NCBI GenBank assembly: GCA_945903545.1
Contig: CAMDOO010000011.1
Location: forward strand, 1 to 54,378
Direction: 5' to 3'
Length of the DNA stretch: 54,378 bases
Origin: Opitutus sp. GAS368
GTDB lineage: Bacteria; Verrucomicrobiota; Verrucomicrobiia; Opitutales; Opitutaceae
Shown: positions 40,950-50,156 of the stretch, piece after piece
Layout: every line of letters begins with the position of its first letter
Position numbering within the stretch: position 1 is the stretch's first letter
Made by a program: the position numbers and the translations under genes
The notes under the pieces: model-generated
What the model saw: the letters and a program-made list of their open reading frames with translations, nothing else
Databases searched by the model: none
What the model was told of the DNA's origin: nothing

Positions 40950-41062
40950 TAGTCGAGAGTCGAGAGCCGGAAATCCGGAGCGAGCCGCCGAGAAAAGGCA
41001 ACAGTCTGAGTGGTCCCGGTCGCAGTCTTCCGGCTCTCGACCCTCAGCTCTGGACTCTCAAC
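40950..41062. repeat. Family D inverted repeat, empty copy
   Basis: GTCGAGAGCCGGAA (40959-40972) is perfectly inverted at 41028-41041 (TTCCGGCTCTCGAC), with further CTCAGCTCTGGACTCTCAAC words beyond. The arm words are those framing the four-helix-bundle gene at 16819. It is empty, in the gap upstream of the adenosine-kinase-like gene. Confidence 0.8.
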
Positions 41063-41066
41063 TGGA

Positions 41067-41456
41067 TCATTGGCCCCCGCCGACGATGAGGTCGGTGGTG
41101 ACCAGGAGCTCGTCATCAACCTCGACGACGATGGCATAGGTGCCCGGCATGGGGAAAGTGAGGCCGCGGACCTCGTTGATGAGGTTGATTTGCTGGGTCG
41201 GGCCGGGGGACTCGAAGGTGCGCTCGATGACGGGCTTCGCGGCGGAGCCTTCGAGGCCGAACGAGATCTTCAGCTTGTGCTCGCCGGTGGCGCAGTCGGT
41301 GAGCGACAGGAACCAGACCAGGTGCGGATGGCTGATGGGGAAGCGGAGCGAGTTGATGTTCGAGAACACGCCGAGAATGGTGGGCTTGCCGGTCGCAGGG
41401 TCGAGGTGGACGCCGTCGCAGGTGAGCCAGCAAAGCAACTGGGGCTTGGATTTCAT
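41067..41456 (-). CDS. DUF6941-like small protein
   Basis: A 129-residue cytosolic protein. It starts KPQLLCWLTCDGVHLDPATGKPTILGVFSNINSLRFP and ends PGTYAIVVEVDDELLVTTDLIVGGG, a pattern like DUF6941 proteins, which are predicted beta-sandwich domains of unknown role. No signal peptide or membrane segment is seen. ATG at 41456 was chosen over 41630 because the extra residues fall in hairpin-rich DNA. It precedes the adenosine-kinase-like gene on the same strand by 136 nt. Confidence 0.6.
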   Translation of the reverse strand: MKSKPQLLCWLTCDGVHLDPATGKPTILGVFSNINSLRFPISHPHLVWFLSLTDCATGEHKLKISFGLEGSAAKPVIERTFESPGPTQQINLINEVRGLTFPMPGTYAIVVEVDDELLVTTDLIVGGGQ

Positions 41457-41535
41457 CGCGGGCAGTGCGGGGGTGGTTGGGGACCGGGGCAAATCATTTT
41501 GGTGGGCAGCGCGGGTTCGCCTGGCGGGCGTTTTC

Positions 41536-41555
41536 TCCGGGTGGGGGCACCCGGA
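41536..41555. repeat. Hairpin TCCGGGTG/CACCCGGA
   Basis: A perfect 8-bp stem with a 4-nt G loop lies in the gap between the divergent DUF6941-like and pyrG genes. It is probably a structural element in the pyrG leader region or its promoter area. No attenuator pattern with a T-run was found. Confidence 0.45.
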
Positions 41556-41641
41556 CTGCAAAAGCGATTTTGATGGAGTCCAGGTGCCTTCACCCGGAAG
41601 GCGATGGGAGCTGTTTTCCGGCCTGGCCATGGGGTCCCCGG

Positions 41642-41687
41642 CCCAAATCCCAATTTCCCACTCCCAAATACTCCGCGGTCATCGCGG
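41642..41687 (+). repeat. Upstream box shared with 44309-44351 (CCCAATTTCC words plus CCGCGG..CCGCGG stem)
   Basis: CCCAAATCCCAATTTCCCAC is followed by TCCCAAATACTCCGCGGTCA and TCGCGG. A close relative lies upstream of the lipoyl-protein gene. The end forms CCGCGGTCATCGCGG. It lies 45 nt upstream of the pyrG ATG. Confidence 0.6.
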
Positions 41688-41722
41688 TCTTTTCCTTGCG
41701 CGGGCTGGAGGGCACCATTTAA

Positions 41723-43342
<1,620 letters not shown>

Positions 43343-43358
43343 GGCCGATGGGACCTAT

Positions 43359-43385
43359 GGGGCTCATGGGCCCGACGGGAGCCCC
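43359..43385 (+). repeat. Hairpin GGGGCTC/GAGCCCC between pyrG and kdsA
   Basis: A perfect 7-bp inverted repeat encloses ATGGGCCCGACGG. The surrounding GATGGGACCTATGGGGCTCA is again a series of repeated words. It covers most of the 55-nt spacer and could modulate translation of kdsA. Confidence 0.5.
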
Positions 43386-43397
43386 GCATCCTCTCTT

Positions 43398-44192
43398 ATG
43401 CTCTTTCACCCCAAGAAACTCCTCCTGATCGCCGGCCCCTGCTCGCTGGAGAGCAGGCGCGTCTGCCAGCCGGTCGCCGAGGCCCTGGTGAAGCTCGGGG
43501 AAAAGCGGAAGGACCTGCGGATCATCTTCAAGGGCTCCTTCGACAAGGCCAACCGCACCTCGCTCGCCGGCCCGCGCGGCACGGGCATGGAGGAGGGCCT
43601 GGCGCTGCTGGACTGGGTGAAGCGCGAGTACGGGTTGCCCGTCCTGACCGATATCCACGAGTCCGCGCAAATCCCGGCGGTCGCCAAGGTCTGCGATGTG
43701 CTGCAGATCCCGGCGTTCCTCAGCCGCCAGACCGACCTGCTGCTCGCCGCCGCGGCCAGCGGGCGCGTCGTCAATGTGAAGAAGGGGCAGTTCCTCGCGC
43801 CGCAGGACATGGCGCATGTGACCGGCAAGCTCCGCGCCGGTGGCGCCCGCGAGATCTGGCAGACCGAACGCGGCACCACCTTCGGCTACCAGAACCTGGT
43901 GGTCGACATGCGCTCCTTTCCCATCATGGCGCAGAACGGTTACCCGACGATCTTCGACGCCACCCACAGCGTGCAGCTGCCCAGCGCCGGCGGCGGCAAG
44001 AGCGGCGGCCAGCGCGAGTTTGTGCCGCCGCTGGCCAAGGCGGCCCTCGCGGCCGGTGCGCAGGGCCTCTTCATCGAGACCCACCCGAATCCTGAAAAGG
44101 CCATCAGCGACGGCCCGAACATGATCGCACTGAAAAACCTGCCGGACCTGATCGACGATTGCCTGGCGGTGTGGCGCGCGGTGCGGAGGTAG
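43398..44192 (+). CDS. kdsA: 3-deoxy-8-phosphooctulonate synthase KdsA, metal-dependent type
   Basis: A 264-residue synthase that condenses PEP with arabinose 5-phosphate to Kdo-8-phosphate for LPS core synthesis. Motifs are [79 protein letters not shown] and DATHSVQ. Cys15 in GPCSLE marks the metal-dependent class; metal-independent enzymes such as that of Escherichia coli have Asn there. His in DATHSVQ and Asp/Glu in [18 protein letters not shown] complete the site. ATG at 43398 starts at the strand before the motif. Confidence 0.96.
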   Translation: MLFHPKKLLLIAGPCSLESRRVCQPVAEALVKLGEKRKDLRIIFKGSFDKANRTSLAGPRGTGMEEGLALLDWVKREYGLPVLTDIHESAQIPAVAKVCDVLQIPAFLSRQTDLLLAAAASGRVVNVKKGQFLAPQDMAHVTGKLRAGGAREIWQTERGTTFGYQNLVVDMRSFPIMAQNGYPTIFDATHSVQLPSAGGGKSGGQREFVPPLAKAALAAGAQGLFIETHPNPEKAISDGPNMIALKNLPDLIDDCLAVWRAVRR

Positions 44193-44205
44193 CGGCAAAT
44201 CGTTT

Positions 44206-44269
44206 TCGTGCCCTTGCTCGTTCCCTCGATCCGTCACGAATTGGCGAAAGGGAACGAGGAAGAGCACGA
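44206..44269. repeat. Family H inverted repeat (GAACGAG words), 21-nt arms
   Basis: The arm at 44206-44226 (TCGTGCCCTTGCTCGTTCCC plus T) pairs with 44249-44269 (AGGGAACGAGGAAGAGCACG plus A) at 19 of 21 positions with a 22-nt loop. It lies 14 nt after the kdsA stop and may protect or end that message; no T-run follows. Confidence 0.8.
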
Positions 44270-44308
44270 GTACGATATGCCCCATGAGGCTGCGCCCGGG
44301 CTTGAACT

Positions 44309-44351
44309 AAATCCCAACTTCCAATTTCCAACCACTCCGCGATGATCGCGG
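44309..44351 (+). repeat. Upstream box shared with 41642-41687, ending in a perfect palindrome
   Basis: AAATCCCAACTTCCAATTTC is followed by CAACCACT and the perfect 15-nt palindrome CCGCGATGATCGCGG (44337-44351). It resembles the box before pyrG. It ends 6 nt before the lipoyl-protein ATG, so the start lies right beside a stem. Confidence 0.65.
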
Positions 44352-44357
44352 CCTCGC

Positions 44358-44831
44358 ATGGAAACCTTCATTATCGATGTCCCCGTGCCCTCCATGGGCG
44401 CAACCGTGAGCGAGCTGGTGGTGATCAGCCTGAAGGTCGCCCCGGGCGACCGCGTGGCCAAGGGCCAGAAGATCGCCGAGCTTGAGAGCGAGAAATCCGT
44501 CTTCGATTACGAGGCGCCGGGTGACGGCAAGGTGGTGACCCTCGACGCCAAGCCCGGCCAGAGCCTCGTGCCCAATACGCTCTTCCTCCGGCTCGAGACC
44601 TCGGATGCGTCGCTCCGCCATCTTGAATCGAAGGGTGCGACGGCCGTCCCGGCGGCTGCCAGCCCGACGGCCTCGGCTCCCCGGCAACGCGTCTGGACCC
44701 CGAAGGCGACCAAGCTCGCTCAGGAAGCGGGTCTTGATCCCGCCAAGCTGACCGATATCGCCGCGACCGGACCCGGCGGCCGGGTCTCGGGCGACGACGT
44801 CGCGGCCTACCTCGCCAAACACAAGGCTTGA
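44358..44831 (+). CDS. Stand-alone lipoyl domain plus E3-binding domain protein
   Basis: A 157-residue protein. Residues 1-82 form a lipoyl domain with the modification site Lys46 in ELESEKSVFDYEAP. An Ala/Pro/Thr linker (about 93-110) follows. Residues about 112-155 are a peripheral-subunit-binding domain (TPKATKLAQEAGLDPAKLTDIAATGPGGRVSGDDVAAYL). In 2-oxoacid dehydrogenase E2 proteins these precede a catalytic acyltransferase, which is absent here, and no remnant lies downstream in any frame seen. It could act as a detached carrier arm docking E3. The FabH-like gene starts 32 nt later. Lipoyl rather than biotinyl modification is inferred from SEKS context. Confidence 0.82.
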   Translation: METFIIDVPVPSMGATVSELVVISLKVAPGDRVAKGQKIAELESEKSVFDYEAPGDGKVVTLDAKPGQSLVPNTLFLRLETSDASLRHLESKGATAVPAAASPTASAPRQRVWTPKATKLAQEAGLDPAKLTDIAATGPGGRVSGDDVAAYLAKHKA

Positions 44832-44863
44832 TTGCCCGGCCGCAGCGCTTGTCCTAGGCAGCG

Positions 44864-45862
44864 TTGAACACATCCGAAGAAACCGTCCGCATTGTCGGGG
44901 TGGGTTATGCCGTGCCCGGCAACATCCGCGCCAACAGCGAGATCCTGAAGGCCTTTCCGGACCGGACGGAGGCCGAGATGATCCATCTGACCGGGATCAA
45001 GGAGCGCCGGTTCGCGGGCCCGGAGGAAAGCGCCACGGGGCTGGCGGCGATCGCGGTGCAGCATGCGCTCACCATGGCCGGCATGAAGGCGGACCAGATC
45101 GACGGCATCATCATGGCCACGCTGATTCCCGACCAGCCGGTGCCCTCGATGGCGAGCGCCTTGGCGCGCCAGCTCGGGGTTCCGCGGGCTTTGGCGTTTG
45201 ACTTAAATGCCGCCTGTTCCGGCTGGCTCTATGCCCTCGAGGTCGGGCGGACCTTCATCCGCTGCGGTACGGCAAAAAACCTGATCGTGGTCACGGCCGA
45301 GCTGCTCTCGCGTATCACCAACCCGGATGATCACCGCACGGCCTTTCTTTTTGGCGATGGCGCCGGCGCGGCGATTCTCACCGGTGGGGAGGGCGGCCAC
45401 CGCCTGCACCAGATGGGACTCTCCGGTGACGCCACCCAGTTTGAGGCGATCCAGCGCCAGGGCGGGGGCGCCCTGATGCCCTGGCCCGAGGCCGCGGGCG
45501 GCAACCTCGAGCGGTTTTACCTGCAAATGGACGGGGCGGCGGTTTTCAAGCATGCCGTGGTGGGTTTCGCCGAGGAGATCGAGAAGACGCTCGCGCGGGA
45601 AAACCTGAAGCCCGAGGACATCGCGTGGATCGTGCCGCACCAGGCGAACGAGCGCATCCTCAAGGCGGTCAGCCGCCGGGTGGGCATACCTTACGACAAG
45701 TTCGTCGTGACGATCGGCAAGTATGGCAACACGAGCGCGGCCAGCGTCTCGATGGCGCTCGGCTGGGCGGCGGAGGAGGGGATTTTCAACGACGGCGATC
45801 GGATCATCTTCTGCAGCGTCGGCGCCGGCCTCACCTTCGCGGGTGGATTGCTGGTGTGGTGA
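44864..45862 (+). CDS. Beta-ketoacyl-ACP synthase III (FabH-like)
   Basis: A 332-residue KAS III with the full Cys-His-Asn triad: Cys118 (LNAACSGW), His259 (VPHQANERI) and Asn289 (YGNTSAAS). It begins VRIVGVGYAVPGNIRANSEILKAFPDRTEAEMIHLTGIKERRF. It should condense an acyl-CoA starter with malonyl-ACP. The start is TTG at 44864; no in-frame ATG or GTG lies upstream before the conserved strand and the first internal ATG is too far in. It follows the lipoyl protein by 32 nt, which hints at a starter unit made by a dehydrogenase complex, but that is inference. Its 3' end overlaps the remnant of the convergent membrane-protein gene by 32 nt. Confidence 0.9.
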   Translation: MNTSEETVRIVGVGYAVPGNIRANSEILKAFPDRTEAEMIHLTGIKERRFAGPEESATGLAAIAVQHALTMAGMKADQIDGIIMATLIPDQPVPSMASALARQLGVPRALAFDLNAACSGWLYALEVGRTFIRCGTAKNLIVVTAELLSRITNPDDHRTAFLFGDGAGAAILTGGEGGHRLHQMGLSGDATQFEAIQRQGGGALMPWPEAAGGNLERFYLQMDGAAVFKHAVVGFAEEIEKTLARENLKPEDIAWIVPHQANERILKAVSRRVGIPYDKFVVTIGKYGNTSAASVSMALGWAAEEGIFNDGDRIIFCSVGAGLTFAGGLLVW

Positions 45863-46082
45863 AGTTGGGCCGCCCTGCGGCGGTGCGCCAGATTTCCCAG
45901 CCGAGGAACCCGGCGGCCCCCGTCCAGGCCACCACGCTCCACCAAAACCACCGCCAAAAGGCCGGAGAGCCGCGGAATTCGACGATGACGTCGTTCGTTC
46001 CCGGATCCAGGGGGACCTCCACCAGTCCCTCCCCTGACACCCGGTGGGCCACGCGCCGGCCGTTCAAGGTCACCTTGTAACC
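45831..46082 (-). pseudogene. Detached C-terminal piece of the large membrane protein (beyond an in-frame TGA)
   Basis: The 83 codons that follow the TGA at 46083-46085 stay in the same frame and read as the missing end of the protein: GYKVTLNGRRVAHRVSGEGLVEVPLDPG, NDVIVEFRG, then a membrane helix WWSVVAWTGAAGFLGWEIW. The phrase GYKVTLNGR is the usual continuation of the upstream beta-sandwich domain in YfhO-like proteins. The simplest explanation is a single-base nonsense change or a sequencing error. Confidence 0.75.
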
Positions 46083-48668
46083 TCAGGCATTGACGCGGAA
46101 GGTTTCGAGCAGCCCGCCGTCCGGGGCCTCGACGACCGCGTGGTAGGGAGTGAGTGATTGCAGGCGGATGGGCGCGCGATCGGGGTCGAAACGCGAGTAA
46201 CGGGCCCGGGCGAAGACACCGTCGGGCTTTCCGATGGCAAAGGGGCCGGTGTAGGCGATCTCGATCTCGAGGGGCTGGGTGCCGGTGTTCCAGAGGGAAA
46301 CGGTGCGGCTGCTCTCCGGGCCGGTGCCGAATGACACGCCCTGGCCCGAATCGGGCATGATGTACTCGCGGTGGAAACCCTGGCCGCGAAAAATCATGAC
46401 GCCATTCGGGATGTGCTCGATCTGCTCGAAGCGGAGCAGGCGGTGTTCGCCCGGCGCGAGCGGGAGCATGGGGCGGAGGTAGATCCACTCGGGTCCGGTC
46501 GGGATATGGGAACCGGTGAAGGTGATTTCCGCGGATGATCCCGTTTCCATGGCCCGGGCCATGGCGTCGGGGCCGACAAGAAGTTGGCTCTTATCCGCGG
46601 ACCAGAGGCGGCTTTCGATCCGGGGATCGAGCACGCCATGGCTGAAATACCGGGGCGCGCGGAGCAGGTCGTAGGAGTAGCGCTCGAGCGGGCTGTTTTC
46701 CGGCCGCATAAGGCGCGTGTGGACCTCCTCGGATTGGGTAAATTCGAAGGCCTTCCGGATGGCGCCGGCGTGTTGCCACGCCGACCAGGGCAGGACCCCG
46801 ACCAGTAGTGCGATCCAGACCCGCCCGAAGCGCGGAGCGTGGGCCAGGCTGTCGGCGGCCGCGATGAATCCCGCGACGAGCAACAGGGGGATGGCCGCGG
46901 GCAGGAGGCGCAGGATATAACTGATGCCGATCACGGAGGTGATTTCCTCCGGGGTATTGCGCCAGATGAAGCGGGTCGCATCGGGCAGGACAGGGATCAT
47001 CGAGAGAAAGAGCAGGAAAACGGCACTGAATCCCCAGCGGGCGAAGCGCGACCCCTTGCCTTGCCAGAGCAGAATCGAGCCGGCGACAAACACCAGCCAG
47101 CCGGCCAAGCCGGGCTGATCCGAGGTGCCCGGGAAACCCGGTGGGCGGAAAAGCCCGGTCCAGTTTGCGGCGCGGTCCGCGATGGACTGATCGATCAAGC
47201 CCCCTGCCTCGTTGGGCCAAGCAAAGAACCGTCCCGAGAGCGCGGCGGCCAATCCCAGAACGGGCCCGGCGGATGCTTCAAGGGAGGAGGGGGAGGGCCA
47301 CCAGGACGGCCAGCGCAGACCGGCGAGGAATGAGGCGGCCAGGAACAGGCAGCCTAGGCCGGCGAAAGGGACAAGCTGGGGGCGAACCCACCAAAGGAGG
47401 AGTGCCGCGGCGGCGAACAGACCCGCCCAGCGCGGGCTCCGGTCTTGCAAGGCCCGAAAAGCGGCGGCGGCGATGCCGGCGAGCGCGAGGGCCGGCAGGA
47501 CGACGTCGCGGAGCGGAGAGCCGGAATTCCGCGTGATTTCGGCCATGGCGGCCATGTACCCGGCACACAACGCCCCGAAGACGCCGGCGGCGCAGCCCAA
47601 GGCAACGAGCATGGCTGCTGGCGGTTTTTGGCCGCACAGTATCCCGGCAACCATGAAACCGGCCGCGAGGCTGGCCAGCAGGGCCTGGGGCGGATGGCAG
47701 AACCACAGGGCGGCCGCAGCGATGCCGACCATGATGCCGACGCGTGTGGTGGGCTTTTCGGTCAGCCGCGCGATTGCCCCATAGAGCAGCACCAGGACCG
47801 GGAGCGCGCACCAGGTCATGTACATGTCGTGCGCGATCAGGGGCGTGGTGAGGGCCGGGCTGGAGATAAACAGCACGGCAAACAACAGGGCTGTCCACCG
47901 GTGCAGCGGACGCAGGAGCACCAAGGTCACGTACATGGCGAAGGCCCCGGCCAATCCTGCGGCAATGAGGGCGAGATGCTGGACCGCGACGGGTGTCAGG
48001 CTCTGTCCTGTCAGCAGGTCGAGCAAGGCCCCAAGATTCTCCAGCACCGGTGCGCTGCGGTGCGGGTGGACGGCGCCGTTGAAGGCGAAGGAGGTCTCGC
48101 CAGCCAGCACCGGGAAGTGCCCGGCGCGAGCTTGGGTGAGGAAATCCGTCATCAGCCGGCCGTACCAGGCCGCGTCGATCGGACCCACCAGTCGCGGGGT
48201 GAAGTACGGCCACATGGTTCCGACCGAACATCCGCCCACGAGCATCAGCCGGATCCTCTCCAGGCCCGAAACCGCTTGGCCCTGACACGCCAGGCGCCCG
48301 ATCAGGCTGAACAAGAGCGCGAGGCATTGCGCGAACGCAAAAAGGAGGGCTCGTCCGGACGCACCCCCGGGCCAGAGGGGCAGGGTCGCGGCCAAGCTGA
48401 AGCCGATGAGGGTGAGGATCGCGTGCCCGAGGAGATTTCGCGGCGGGAAGATCCGCCGGACGCAGGCCAAGGCGGTCAGCAGACCGAACATTCCGAACCA
48501 TTGCCCAAGGCCAGGATGCAAGGCTGACAGACGTGCGGCGGTGACGACGGCGAAGGTTCCGGTCAGGATTTCTCCCGCGAGATGGGAAATCCCGTCCCAT
48601 CCGGCCAGGGAGTTTTTCGACGGGCGCGGGCCGGGCTGGTTTGGCGCGGTGAGGGAGGAGTGCACCAT
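46083..48668 (-). CDS. Large polytopic membrane protein (YfhO-like), ended early by TGA
   Basis: An 861-residue protein. About 15 hydrophobic segments span residues 25-620, and a periplasmic beta-sandwich domain occupies about 640-861 (ITFTGSHIPTGPEWIYLRP, SFGTGPESSRTVSLWNTGTQPLEIEIAYTG). The pattern resembles large YfhO-type or glycosyltransferase-like membrane proteins that act on surface polysaccharides, although no catalytic motif was identified. The frame stops at TGA in FRVNA-stop-GYKV. Reading on gives 83 more codons that complete the domain and add a last helix, so the protein as encoded lacks its C-terminus. ATG at 48668. It is 27 nt downstream of rsmE on the same strand. Confidence 0.65.
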   Translation of the reverse strand: MVHSSLTAPNQPGPRPSKNSLAGWDGISHLAGEILTGTFAVVTAARLSALHPGLGQWFGMFGLLTALACVRRIFPPRNLLGHAILTLIGFSLAATLPLWPGGASGRALLFAFAQCLALLFSLIGRLACQGQAVSGLERIRLMLVGGCSVGTMWPYFTPRLVGPIDAAWYGRLMTDFLTQARAGHFPVLAGETSFAFNGAVHPHRSAPVLENLGALLDLLTGQSLTPVAVQHLALIAAGLAGAFAMYVTLVLLRPLHRWTALLFAVLFISSPALTTPLIAHDMYMTWCALPVLVLLYGAIARLTEKPTTRVGIMVGIAAAALWFCHPPQALLASLAAGFMVAGILCGQKPPAAMLVALGCAAGVFGALCAGYMAAMAEITRNSGSPLRDVVLPALALAGIAAAAFRALQDRSPRWAGLFAAAALLLWWVRPQLVPFAGLGCLFLAASFLAGLRWPSWWPSPSSLEASAGPVLGLAAALSGRFFAWPNEAGGLIDQSIADRAANWTGLFRPPGFPGTSDQPGLAGWLVFVAGSILLWQGKGSRFARWGFSAVFLLFLSMIPVLPDATRFIWRNTPEEITSVIGISYILRLLPAAIPLLLVAGFIAAADSLAHAPRFGRVWIALLVGVLPWSAWQHAGAIRKAFEFTQSEEVHTRLMRPENSPLERYSYDLLRAPRYFSHGVLDPRIESRLWSADKSQLLVGPDAMARAMETGSSAEITFTGSHIPTGPEWIYLRPMLPLAPGEHRLLRFEQIEHIPNGVMIFRGQGFHREYIMPDSGQGVSFGTGPESSRTVSLWNTGTQPLEIEIAYTGPFAIGKPDGVFARARYSRFDPDRAPIRLQSLTPYHAVVEAPDGGLLETFRVNA

Positions 48669-48695
48669 CGGTCTGTTAACCTTCAGGCCCGGTGC

Positions 48696-49451
48696 TTACC
48701 CGGCCTGCAGCTCATGGCTGAGCACACTGAGTGCGTAGACTGCGGCGGTTTCGCACCGCAGCACGAGCGACCCCAGCGTGATGGGTTCGAAACCGGCCGA
48801 CTTCGCCACGCTGAGCTCGGCGGGCGTGAAGTCGCCCTCGGGCCCGACCAGCCAGAGCACTTTCGCTGGGGCGCGGTTCTGCGCGGTGCGGAAGGCAGCG
48901 AGGACGGACTTTAGTGGCTTGGCACCGGGCTGGAGGCTGGCGATGAGCTTCAGGTCGAAACCGCGGGCGGATTCCATGAACGCCGCGGCCTTTTGGACCG
49001 GGAGGATCTCCGGGAGGAAGGGATTGCCGCATTGCTTGGCGGCCTCGAGGGCGGCCGACTGCCATTTGGCGGTTTTCCGGTCAGAGCGCTCGCCGTCGAG
49101 ATGCACCTCGGTGCGTTCGCTCTCCAGCGGGATGATGGCGGCGGCGCCGAGCTCGGTGGCCTTGCGCACGATGGCATCCATCGACGGGCCCTTCGGCAGC
49201 GCCTGGCCGAGCGTGATCGCATAGGGGAGGGGGCGCGCCTGCTGCAGGAAGCGGACCTTGAGCTCGGCGGCATTCCTGCGGTCGCTGGCGAGCTCGCAGA
49301 TCCACTCCGAGCCGCGGCCGTCAAAAGCGACCACGGTGTCGCCGGGGCGGGCGCGGTTCACGGCGATGAGGTGGTGGGATTCGTCGCCGGAGAGCGTAAT
49401 CGTGGCGGGCTCGCGGGTCGCCGGGGCACAGAAGACGCGGAAGTCGGGCAT
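48696..49451 (-). CDS. rsmE: 16S rRNA (uracil1498-N3)-methyltransferase RsmE
   Basis: A 251-residue SPOUT-class methyltransferase that modifies U1498 of 16S rRNA. The N-terminal PUA-like part has HHLIAVNRARPGDTVVAFDGRGSEW. The catalytic part has ALPKGPSMDAIVRKATELGAAAIIPLESERTEVH, QCGNPFLPEI, WLVGPEGDFTPAEL and LGSLVLRCETAAVYALS, the family's knot and SAM-binding motifs. ATG at 49451 was preferred to 49541 since PDFRVFCAP is the usual N-terminus. The membrane-protein gene follows 27 nt downstream. Confidence 0.93.
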   Translation of the reverse strand: MPDFRVFCAPATREPATITLSGDESHHLIAVNRARPGDTVVAFDGRGSEWICELASDRRNAAELKVRFLQQARPLPYAITLGQALPKGPSMDAIVRKATELGAAAIIPLESERTEVHLDGERSDRKTAKWQSAALEAAKQCGNPFLPEILPVQKAAAFMESARGFDLKLIASLQPGAKPLKSVLAAFRTAQNRAPAKVLWLVGPEGDFTPAELSVAKSAGFEPITLGSLVLRCETAAVYALSVLSHELQAG

Positions 49452-49677
49452 GCGCTTTCTTGTCACGAAGCAAGCGCCGGAAGCAAAGCCTGATTCCGGG
49501 GGGGCGCCCGCCGGTCTTCGTCCGCTGCCCTGTTCGGCCATCGTGAGCGCCAGAGCCGCTCCTCACTCATCCATTTCCAACGGCCAATTCCGCGCTTCCC
49601 CCGGGCGGATCTCCCAACCGGATCCAAATCGCTGCTTGCGTCGGCCGCGGTGCTTTTGTCGCATGCCGGGACGCGTC

Positions 49678-49765
49678 GCCCGGATGGCGGAATTGGCAGA
49701 CGCAACGGACTCAAAATCCGTCGCCCTCTAAAGGCGTGGGGGTTCGAGTCCCCCTCCGGGCACCA
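49678..49765 (+). tRNA. tRNA-Leu (anticodon CAA)
   Basis: The acceptor stem GCCCGGA (49678-49684) pairs with TCCGGGC (49755-49761), then discriminator A and an encoded CCA (49763-49765). The anticodon stem-loop ACGGA-CTCAAAA-TCCGT gives anticodon CAA. A long variable arm (GCCCTCTAAAGGC region) identifies a class II tRNA, and GGTTCGAGTC is the T loop. Confidence 0.95.
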
Positions 49766-50156
49766 TGCTAGAGGAGACAACCAGGTCGGGCCGTTTCGCG
49801 AGACCCTCGCTGCCCTTGAGATGGTGATGCCAAATAATGGAATGGTTCGGCTTCGGCTTTTATGAACAAAGCGCTCATTGAAATTGAGATGGGGCTGCCG
49901 ACACGTTGCATTTTTGTGCCTTGACCAGGTCGCTTTATTTGGGCCACTTGTAGCTCCTCTGGAATGTTTATTCTGGAATTTCCCTGTTAAGTCAGCTGTC
50001 AGTTGCCACCGGCCTTACCCTTAGGAATTACCCCGTGATTTCGTCTTGATTCGTAGCGCCGCCTGCTCCTCGAGCAGTTTCTCGCGCTCTGAACATACCG
50101 ATCTTTGGGACCTACGGGTTGCCGGGTGGTTCCCCCCCCCACCCAACCCAAGTACC
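49766..50156 (+). other. AT-richer upstream region of the TonB-dependent receptor
   Basis: The 391-nt gap between tRNA-Leu and the receptor is noticeably less GC-rich than its surroundings, as expected for a promoter region. TTGACC occurs at 49921-49926, but no convincing -10 lies at the right spacing. A run of ten C residues is at 50131-50140, ahead of the ATG, and no Shine-Dalgarno sequence is present. No other feature was seen. Confidence 0.5.

Noticed and set aside
46083-46085. TGA as a selenocysteine codon in the large membrane protein
   Set aside because: The position is in a beta-sandwich domain with no redox role, no selenocysteine insertion element was evident, and a nonsense change is simpler.
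50046-50156. Earlier in-frame start for the TonB-dependent receptor
   Set aside because: The 37 extra codons carry no signal-like sequence and include the C-run; the signal peptide starts at 50157.
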